Part shown: in pieces, positions 1 to 6,009 of the stretch
Position numbering within the stretch: position 1 is the first letter of the stretch
Layout of the letters: each line of letters begins with the position of its first letter
Virus record (IMG/VR): IMGVR_UViG_3300031972_002122
Coordinates: 1-64,000 of that record
Reading direction: 5' to 3' (one strand)
Length of the DNA stretch: 64,000 nucleotides
Origin: a virus
Translations under genes and position numbers: made by a program
The notes under the pieces: generated by a model
What the model was told of the DNA's origin: nothing
Databases searched by the model: none
What the model saw: only the letters and a program-made list of their open reading frames with translations

Positions 1-5
1 TATGT

Positions 6-1670
6 ATGGCGATCCCATCAGTATTTGCAGTAGTAAAACCACAAGACTTCACATTGAAGCCATTCAAGGCTTACAAGAAGTTTAACTTATCAAGCACAGA
101 CTTGACCAGTACTGCTAGTGGGTATAACTTAGTGGACGCCGTACACACTTCACTAAAAACTCCAATCGGATCAGCTAAGGCTGGAAACGATCCAACGAAT
201 TCATTTGACGGATCGTATCAACATATAATATGGCAATCATTCAACCACCTTTATTATAAAGACCCATACAACCCATTCGCTACATTTGAGCACTCAAATC
301 GAAGGTACACGTATAAATTTTTAAACTACTCGGCTAGTATCCTATCCACACCTTATAACGATTATGGTGAGATGATGAAGCCGCGGAGTATTTCTATTAA
401 CAATGCCACACATGGATTTGAATTGATCGACGATGGTAACGGTAATATTTATGATCGTGCTATTGATAGTTCAAGTTTTAAACCTAACTACGAATTAGTT
501 GGGTATTGGGGATTTAATAATGAATTTAGGCGAGCTAAATACCGAGCTAGTAATGTACTGAGGGGGAATCTTAAGTACGAATCTAGGGTATTTGAGCCTG
601 ATGACATGAGTGGTATCAAGAATATTAGATTCGATACTGGAGTGGCTAACACGGGCATGCACGCCGAATTCGATGGAACATCTTACATAATAACTCAGGA
701 TCGTCCAGAATTTAATCCAGACATAGACGAGACATTCGGGATTTCATTTTGGGTAAAGGCACCTGTAAGTCAATCGAACGAAGCAACCCAGTATAATTCG
801 ATTATATCTAAACGTGGCGTTATATCTAAGCGTGTGTTAGGAGTCAATCAGAAATATAATCAGAGTGATCAACTCATATCAACTAAGCATATATCTTCAT
901 CAATTTCGGACACATTGACTGACGTGTATGCGTACGATATCGAATTCATAAACTCGTCGGGTGGGAGTGATGCAGGTAAATTGCGTGTTCGATATTCCGA
1001 CGGAATTACCGTACAATCAATGACATCGTCAGTTGTTATTAGTGATGGGGACTATCACCACGTTGCTGTGAACATAGGGACTGGGAGTACTGGATTGTAT
1101 GTGGATGGTGCACTCGAATCGTCTATAAGTGGAAGGGCTGAAATATATAATAACCATGACTTAATGTTTGGTGCACTTAATCGGGCTGGCGATCAAGGAT
1201 TTTCTGGATCGTTAGACGAGATTAGAATATATAACAATGAAATCAGTAATGACGAATTAGCAACATTAGTTGATAGCAGTAGCATGGCTATGTATCAGAC
1301 TGCAGTCGTTGGTAATGTATTTTACCGACAGGGAAATATTGTCATAAGTCCATTACAACCATCGTATCTAAACGCATTCAAGAATACGTGGTCATCGAGT
1401 TACCGAGGAACCCATACTATTTATCAGTACGAGGCGTTATGTAGGGTTAAGAAGGGCTCATTTAATTTATCATACAATCCTACAGCTAGACGATCGTTCA
1501 AGTCTGACATGATCATAAACGACATGACTGGATCAGTTTTATATCCATATGCAACTACGATAGGGCTATATAATTCTGAAGGAGATATGGTGGCAGTTGC
1601 TAAACTCGGACAGGCAGTTCAAATGAGATCAGACACAGACATACATTTTTTAGTTAGATGGGACGCATAA
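6..1670 (+). CDS. LamG-domain virion protein (tail/baseplate or adhesin candidate)
   Basis: 554 aa. Residues about 217-415 show a LamG / concanavalin A-like lectin pattern: MHAEFDGTSYI, then ISFWVKAP, GDYHHVAV, GLYVDGA and GSLDEIRIYN, the usual strand order of these jelly-roll domains. The N-terminal 200 residues and the C-terminal 130 residues match nothing I recognise. There is no signal peptide or membrane segment, which fits a virion component. LamG domains in phages usually sit in fibres or baseplate appendages and bind glycans; that role here is inference. The gene begins five bases into the window, so an upstream start cannot be excluded. It is followed one base later by a homing endonuclease. 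Confidence 0.6.
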   Translation: MAIPSVFAVVKPQDFTLKPFKAYKKFNLSSTDLTSTASGYNLVDAVHTSLKTPIGSAKAGNDPTNSFDGSYQHIIWQSFNHLYYKDPYNPFATFEHSNRRYTYKFLNYSASILSTPYNDYGEMMKPRSISINNATHGFELIDDGNGNIYDRAIDSSSFKPNYELVGYWGFNNEFRRAKYRASNVLRGNLKYESRVFEPDDMSGIKNIRFDTGVANTGMHAEFDGTSYIITQDRPEFNPDIDETFGISFWVKAPVSQSNEATQYNSIISKRGVISKRVLGVNQKYNQSDQLISTKHISSSISDTLTDVYAYDIEFINSSGGSDAGKLRVRYSDGITVQSMTSSVVISDGDYHHVAVNIGTGSTGLYVDGALESSISGRAEIYNNHDLMFGALNRAGDQGFSGSLDEIRIYNNEISNDELATLVDSSSMAMYQTAVVGNVFYRQGNIVISPLQPSYLNAFKNTWSSSYRGTHTIYQYEALCRVKKGSFNLSYNPTARRSFKSDMIINDMTGSVLYPYATTIGLYNSEGDMVAVAKLGQAVQMRSDTDIHFLVRWDA

Positions 1671-1671
1671 C

Positions 1672-2400
1672 GTGAAGTATAAGGATTATGATATTACTCG
1701 ATATATTGATTTTTTAAATGAGTGTACTGTTACCGATAATTGTAATATACACAAGCATCACATAATACCAAAATTTATGGGAGGTACTGATGATGTGAGT
1801 AATTTAAAAGAGTTGACGTATGAAGATCATCAAAATGCGCACATGATATTAGGTAAATGTTTTCCAACAGAAAGTCATTATTTTAAAGGTAACATACATT
1901 CGGCACAATTAATACAAAAATGGATAGATTATCCAAATGATGAGTTGCGAATGTTAATAAGTAAAGTACATAAAAATCGCGTGGTATCTCAGGAATCAAT
2001 TAATAAGATGGTTCAAACTAGACATAAAAATAACTCATGGAAACATAGTCCATGTACTAAGCGAACTATGTCATTAGTACGTAAAGGTACTAATATGGGA
2101 ATTAACAATCCGAGGTATGGTAAACAGGTGTCAACTGAAACCCGTGAAAAAATAAGTAAAGCAGTTTCTGGTAAATCTAATGGCATGTATGGGAGAAAGC
2201 ACTCAACTGAAACTATTGAAAAAATGAAAAAGAGCTTGATTGGTAAACGTTCTGGTTGGATGAATGGTAGATCACGTGCAGTCAAAAATGTAGAGACTGG
2301 TGAAATTTATAAATATTTGGGAGAGGCTTCGGACACGATGGGGATAAGTTATTATAAAATTAGAAAACTAATTAGTAGCGGGGCATTGATTTATATATGA
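1672..2400 (+). CDS. HNH homing endonuclease with NUMOD3 repeats
   Basis: 242 aa, GTG start one base after the preceding stop. An HNH nuclease core lies at residues about 26-60 (HKHHIIPKFMGG, then NLKELTYEDHQNAH), with the His pair and Asn expected of the beta-beta-alpha-metal fold. Residues about 143-195 hold two NUMOD3-type DNA-binding repeats (NPRYGKQVSTETREKISKA and NGMYGRKHSTETIEKMKKS). The C-terminus (VETGEIYKYLGEASDTMGIS) looks like a NUMOD1-type helix. Freestanding genes of this design are selfish elements that cut intronless alleles of neighbouring genes. The gene looks more A+T-rich than its neighbours, a sign of separate origin. Its stop overlaps the next start (ATGA). Confidence 0.85.
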   Translation: MKYKDYDITRYIDFLNECTVTDNCNIHKHHIIPKFMGGTDDVSNLKELTYEDHQNAHMILGKCFPTESHYFKGNIHSAQLIQKWIDYPNDELRMLISKVHKNRVVSQESINKMVQTRHKNNSWKHSPCTKRTMSLVRKGTNMGINNPRYGKQVSTETREKISKAVSGKSNGMYGRKHSTETIEKMKKSLIGKRSGWMNGRSRAVKNVETGEIYKYLGEASDTMGISYYKIRKLISSGALIYI

Positions 2401-2426
2401 TCAAACTAACCGACATATTGCGTGAG
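2396..2426 (+). repeat. Direct repeat copy 1 at 5' end of ART-like gene
   Basis: The first 30 or so bases of the gene starting at 2397, coding MIKLTDILRE, recur identically at 2926-2956 as the start of the next gene. Identity stops sharply after the GAG codon, which is the Glu of a candidate LRE protease site. Confidence 0.85.
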
Positions 2427-2930
2427 GTTCTGAAGCGGAACATGATCACATCTTTCGATATCACGAAGGATCAGTTGAGTATGTTGGTACATGCGTCTAA
2501 GGATGAAGAGTATGAAGGACTTGGTATGGCGTATGGGGATTGGTTGGACGATGGTGCAACTCACGAAGAAATCGTCGATGATATGTGGAATTGGTTCTTT
2601 GAAAAGGATTTCCCAGAGGGCTTTAGAAATGTACCTGATCCGATTCCACTGAAGAGATATATAATGGCAAAGAGTGTAGACGATATTAATCTGGATGATA
2701 TAGGACAGTCTTGGTTTGCTACCGAGGGTGATGGATTCGATCAGGCACTTGCACATTTAGGTAAGGATCGAGATCGAGGTCACAATAAATTTATGATCAG
2801 CGCAGATGTTCCAATGCGTAATGTAAACATACCATATACGATAATGATCAGGAATATTAAATCGTATGAGAATGAGTTTGTTGTGGATAAACAGCAGGGC
2901 ATCAAAAATATTAAGGTAGAAGCTGTATGA
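2397..2930 (+). CDS. Putative ADP-ribosyltransferase-like internal head protein
   Basis: 177 aa. The N-terminus MIKLTDILRE ends in L-R-E, matching the (L/I)-x-E rule of T4-type prohead protease cleavage and resembling the capsid-targeting peptides of T4 internal proteins. Residues about 80-177 have features of an arginine-type ADP-ribosyltransferase: an R in LKRYIMAKS, a G-Q-S-W-F-A-T strand, and near the C-terminus YENEFVV, an E-x-E motif followed by a strand pattern (GIKNIKVEA) like that which ends ART folds. T4 packages and injects the ART Alt; a similar role is inferred. The start overlaps the HNH stop, and the end overlaps the next gene by ATGA. The ART assignment is a motif reading only. 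Confidence 0.5.
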   Translation: MIKLTDILREVLKRNMITSFDITKDQLSMLVHASKDEEYEGLGMAYGDWLDDGATHEEIVDDMWNWFFEKDFPEGFRNVPDPIPLKRYIMAKSVDDINLDDIGQSWFATEGDGFDQALAHLGKDRDRGHNKFMISADVPMRNVNIPYTIMIRNIKSYENEFVVDKQQGIKNIKVEAV

Positions 2931-2956
2931 TCAAACTAACCGACATATTGCGTGAG
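2926..2956 (+). repeat. Direct repeat copy 2 at 5' end of second ART-like gene
   Basis: Identical to 2396-2426, encoding the same MIKLTDILRE leader on a different downstream protein. A shorter third relic, ATGATCAAA, begins at 3688 at the end of this gene and runs into a stop after seven codons. Confidence 0.85.
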
Positions 2957-3691
2957 ATACTCATCGAGAACGACTACGATGATTCCCAATACGACCGAAA
3001 TTACCTTGATCAACGGCGAGAAAGGCTAATAGCCAAAATACGTAAAGATGTTAAGGATTATATAGCTGCTATGGAAAAAAAGTATGGAGATTCATACTAT
3101 GATGAAATGTCTACAGAAGAAAAGAACATATATAGTAAATTGAATAAAATTGCATACGGAGATTCACGGATGCGTGGTTCGTTTTCGATGAAGGCAATCC
3201 ATCAGTGGACTATGGCACTTAAAAAATTACGAAAAAAATACCCAAATATGGATGGGATTCGTGGTGATATAAAGTCTAAATATGCATATCATTACACTAT
3301 ATATGACAATTTAGATTCTATTTTTACAAGTAACACATTGTATACAAGTGGTGGGTCGGTGTCATTAACTACTAATAAAGATTTGATGAAGCGTAAGCCA
3401 ACTTTCTGGTATGGGGCAGTAAATCATAAGACGTTGGCTGTAAAATTCGTTCTGGATTTGCAAAAAATAATTAGAGATGGATATGAAATTTTAGTTGGTG
3501 ATGATGACCTTGGGACTCTTGAGGGTGAGGAAGAATTGAGATTGCGTCGTGATTTAAAGAATTTACGTAAGTATATTGTGAAGGTGATTGTATATAAATC
3601 GAACATATCCAGTAGTGAGTTAAAATCTACAATCGACCTTCTTAAGCAGAAAAACATACCGTATTATATAAATACTCGAGACTTTGAATGA
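2927..3691 (+). CDS. Putative ART-fold protein with capsid-targeting-like leader
   Basis: 254 aa. It carries the same MIKLTDILRE leader as the preceding gene, followed by ILIEND, which offers a second L-I-E site. The body differs: residues about 120-150 read YAYHYTIYDNLDSIF then GSVSLTTNKDL, and about 195-205 contain GEEELRLRRD. An H-Y-T strand, a 'SLT' strand and an acidic E-E-E-L stretch in this order recall H-Y-E type ADP-ribosyltransferase-like phage proteins. The middle is rich in Lys, Arg and coiled helix. The pair may be packaged with the genome and act on host proteins early, by analogy with T4 Alt; this is inference. Another unknown host-takeover activity is possible. Confidence 0.45.
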   Translation: MIKLTDILREILIENDYDDSQYDRNYLDQRRERLIAKIRKDVKDYIAAMEKKYGDSYYDEMSTEEKNIYSKLNKIAYGDSRMRGSFSMKAIHQWTMALKKLRKKYPNMDGIRGDIKSKYAYHYTIYDNLDSIFTSNTLYTSGGSVSLTTNKDLMKRKPTFWYGAVNHKTLAVKFVLDLQKIIRDGYEILVGDDDLGTLEGEEELRLRRDLKNLRKYIVKVIVYKSNISSSELKSTIDLLKQKNIPYYINTRDFE

Positions 3692-3701
3692 TCAAAAAAC
3701 T

Positions 3702-3717
3702 ATACTTATAATAAATA
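3702..3717 (+). promoter_or_regulatory. Late-promoter-like motif
   Basis: ATACTTATAATAAATA matches the recurrent TAYTTATWAnAAA motif. It lies 48 nt before the ATG at 3765, in the 73-nt gap after the second ART-like gene. An imperfect ATCCTC/GAGGAT inverted repeat lies between the motif and the start. Confidence 0.55.
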
Positions 3718-3764
3718 ACAATTAGTTATCCTCGTGAATGGTTATAAATTAACTGAGGATTGAT

Positions 3765-3995
3765 ATGCCAAACGTAAATGAATTTAACAAAAAAATTGAA
3801 ATTAGTATTGGGGCGATTGCTTTTATTATTGCGATCACCTTCTCTGCGACCAAGATATATTCATCCCTCACGACTATGGAGACGCGGATGGATAAACGAT
3901 ATCAGCGGCACGAACAGCATTTCGAAATGCTCGACGAACGTGTGAACAATTTAGAGATCAGGTTTAACGACCACGAGAAGTGTCCAGATCGGTAA
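3765..3995 (+). CDS. Small membrane-anchored coiled-coil protein
   Basis: 76 aa with GAGG upstream of the ATG. Residues about 12-32 (EISIGAIAFIIAITFSATKI) form one transmembrane helix. The remaining 40 residues are charged and heptad-like (RYQRHEQHFEMLDERVNNLE), ending in a short Cys-containing tail. One N-terminal membrane segment with a coiled coil is seen in small lysis-associated or superinfection-related phage proteins, but no family is recognised. It stands alone under its own late-type promoter, so it is probably expressed late. Confidence 0.6.
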   Translation: MPNVNEFNKKIEISIGAIAFIIAITFSATKIYSSLTTMETRMDKRYQRHEQHFEMLDERVNNLEIRFNDHEKCPDR

Positions 3996-4013
3996 TTAAA
4001 AGGGATATGTAAA

Positions 4014-4436
4014 ATGCTTAAGAACATTATAAAGGAAGTACTACAACTTTCAGAAGCTAAAGAAATAAAGAAAGATTCGTTCGAATATTTTTACATGGAC
4101 GAAGTGAAGGACATCGATAATATTAATGACGTCGAAGACTTAGGTGACCTTAAGAATGTTGAGGTATTTTTGATTACAGATAAGACGTATAAGAAAGATG
4201 ACCCCGGTACTGGTGAGTGGTTCAAAATCGACACCGAGAAGATTATAAAATATCTAGAGACATCGGTAGATAAATATTCAGCGGGTGATTATCTAGATTT
4301 TGGCGGATCGTTTACACTTGAGAACTGCCTTAATAAATTCATTGAACTAGAGTATGAATCTAAATGCTTTACCAATTGGGATGATTTCGTGGGTACGATG
4401 GACGGCGAAGTTGATAACGATCTTAATAAACTCTAA
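4014..4436 (+). CDS. Hypothetical acidic protein with LSEA leader
   Basis: 140 aa, very acidic, with AAAGGGA ahead of the ATG. The N-terminus MLKNIIKEVLQLSEAKE is an amphipathic helix ending in L-S-E-A, the same (L/I)-x-E-A pattern seen on proteins around the prohead protease, so it may be a packaged protein trimmed during head maturation. The remainder (DVEDLGDLKNVEVFLITD and later a Trp/Phe-rich acidic tail) matches nothing I know. It lies between a small membrane protein and the resolvase. Confidence 0.55.
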   Translation: MLKNIIKEVLQLSEAKEIKKDSFEYFYMDEVKDIDNINDVEDLGDLKNVEVFLITDKTYKKDDPGTGEWFKIDTEKIIKYLETSVDKYSAGDYLDFGGSFTLENCLNKFIELEYESKCFTNWDDFVGTMDGEVDNDLNKL

Positions 4437-4446
4437 ATAAAAAGTT

Positions 4447-4941
4447 ATGATATTAGCAATCGATCCGGGTTGCACTGAATCTGGTTACGTTGTAGTCGAT
4501 ACCGACTATAAAGTTTATGAACACGGAGTTGTAAGTAATGGAGAACTCTTATCGATCGTTTCCGACTTAGTGAATACTAGAATAGATACAGTCGTCATTG
4601 AGATGATGACTAGTTATGGGATGCCTATTGGGAAAACCTCCATGGACACACTGGTTTGGGTTGGACGATATTTTCAAGCGGTACCGTTTAATAATGTTTT
4701 CCTGATGGCGCGGTCTAAAATAAAAAGACATCTATGTAATAATATGCACGCTAAGGATAAAAATATTACCGTAGCTGTTAAGAATAGGTACCAACCAACT
4801 GGTGGTGGTGCTGACCCATTTAAAGGGACAAAAAAACAACAGGGCCCACTCTACGGTCTTAAGTCCCACACATTCGCAGCACTCGCTGTAGCAATAGCTT
4901 ATATTGAAAATCCTGAATTAATTTACGATATGAGTAGATAA
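4447..4941 (+). CDS. RuvC-like Holliday junction resolvase
   Basis: 164 aa. RNase H-fold resolvase of the phage RuvC type, which would cut branched recombination and replication DNA before packaging. It begins ILAIDPGCTESGYVVVD, with the first catalytic Asp in IDPG. The second acidic residue is in VVIEMM (about residue 53), and the C-terminal helix GLKSHTFAALAVAIAYIE replaces the bacterial D-x-x-D block, as in other phage RuvC-like proteins. Length fits the family. T4 uses endonuclease VII (gp49) for this job, so this is a functional substitute. It is followed by primase and the gp47-gp46 fusion, a replication-recombination cluster. Confidence 0.82.
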   Translation: MILAIDPGCTESGYVVVDTDYKVYEHGVVSNGELLSIVSDLVNTRIDTVVIEMMTSYGMPIGKTSMDTLVWVGRYFQAVPFNNVFLMARSKIKRHLCNNMHAKDKNITVAVKNRYQPTGGGADPFKGTKKQQGPLYGLKSHTFAALAVAIAYIENPELIYDMSR

Positions 4942-4960
4942 TTTTGTATATTTGCGCATA
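4940..4960 (+). promoter_or_regulatory. Bacteroidota-type promoter-like box before primase
   Basis: TATATTTG at 4947-4954 matches the -7 consensus TAnnTTTG described for Bacteroidota, six nt before the primase ATG. A weak TTTA lies 21 nt upstream in place of the -33 TTTG. A similar context (AATTTTGnATnTTTGC) recurs before the gene at 50936. Confidence 0.4.
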
Positions 4961-6009
4961 TGAAGCATAAAATATTGTCATTGCTAATATCGATTCTTGG
5001 TGAATCGCATAACACTACAGGTGACAATCATTCGTTTCGATGTCCAAATTGTAATCACCGAAAGAAAAAATTAGAAGTTGACATATTGAAGGGGTTATGG
5101 CACTGTTGGGTGTGTAACAGAGGTGGTAAGAATTTTTTCTCATTATTAAAGTGGATTAAGGCTGGTCGAGATAAGATGGATTCACTCGAAACCATTCTCA
5201 AAACTAAGCGACGAATTTATGATTCTAAAAGTGAGTATGTTGAAGCTAGTTGTGATCTACCCAAGGAATTTATACCATTATGGGAAATGCATCCTGAAAG
5301 TTTTTTTTGGAGAGCTGCTATAAATTACTTAAAGTCTAGAGATGTTCATATCGGCGATATTCTGAAATATGGAATTGGTTATTGTGATTCTGGTGTATAC
5401 AAGAACATGGTCATTATTCCAAGTTATGATGGATGTGGGCAGTTGAATTATTTCCAGTCTAGATCATTCATACCGAATGCTAGGATGAAGTTTAAGAATC
5501 CGCCCGTGAAGCGGAATGTTGTAGGGTTCGAGTTGATGATCAATTGGGACGAACCGATTGTGTTGGTAGAAAGCGCATTTGACGCTATCACAGTTAGGCG
5601 TAACGCCATACCGTTATTCGGTAAATCTATACCTAAAAAGCTTAAACGGAGAATTATTGATCATGGCGTGAAGCAAGTCAATATATGTCTAGACGCCGAC
5701 GCAATATCAGATGCGATCAATCATGCTAGTTATTTTCTAGGTAATGGTGTGGAAGTCAAACTAACCGAACTGTCGGGTGAGGATGACCCATCCAGTCTTG
5801 GGTATGGCGAGATATGGAAAAAACTAAACAACGCTATTCAATTTGATGAAAGTGTATTATTTGAACGGAGAATAAAAGATCATTTAGATGGAGAAGGTAA
5901 AACGTATTTACCACGTAGGAGACATTCACTGTCGACTATTTCAACGGCACAGCGAGTATCGGGAAGTTTTCGACCGAATGTTCAACATAATCAGGGAAAC
6001 AGGTACTGA
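4960..6009 (+). CDS. DNA primase (zinc ribbon plus Toprim)
   Basis: 349 aa. It makes RNA primers for lagging-strand synthesis, with the gp41-like helicase encoded at 55.8 kb. An N-terminal zinc ribbon is seen at residues about 23-48 (FRCPNCNHRK, then LWHCWVCNRGG), i.e. two C-x2-C pairs. A Toprim domain follows at about 150-260: YFQSRSF, PIVLVESAFDAITV with the catalytic Glu, and VNICLDADAISD for the D-x-D. The last 40 codons overlap, in another frame, the start of the next gene; this tail is Ser/Arg-rich and looks like overprinted sequence, not a conserved domain. The start sits just after a TATATTTG box. Confidence 0.85.
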   Translation: MKHKILSLLISILGESHNTTGDNHSFRCPNCNHRKKKLEVDILKGLWHCWVCNRGGKNFFSLLKWIKAGRDKMDSLETILKTKRRIYDSKSEYVEASCDLPKEFIPLWEMHPESFFWRAAINYLKSRDVHIGDILKYGIGYCDSGVYKNMVIIPSYDGCGQLNYFQSRSFIPNARMKFKNPPVKRNVVGFELMINWDEPIVLVESAFDAITVRRNAIPLFGKSIPKKLKRRIIDHGVKQVNICLDADAISDAINHASYFLGNGVEVKLTELSGEDDPSSLGYGEIWKKLNNAIQFDESVLFERRIKDHLDGEGKTYLPRRRHSLSTISTAQRVSGSFRPNVQHNQGNRY

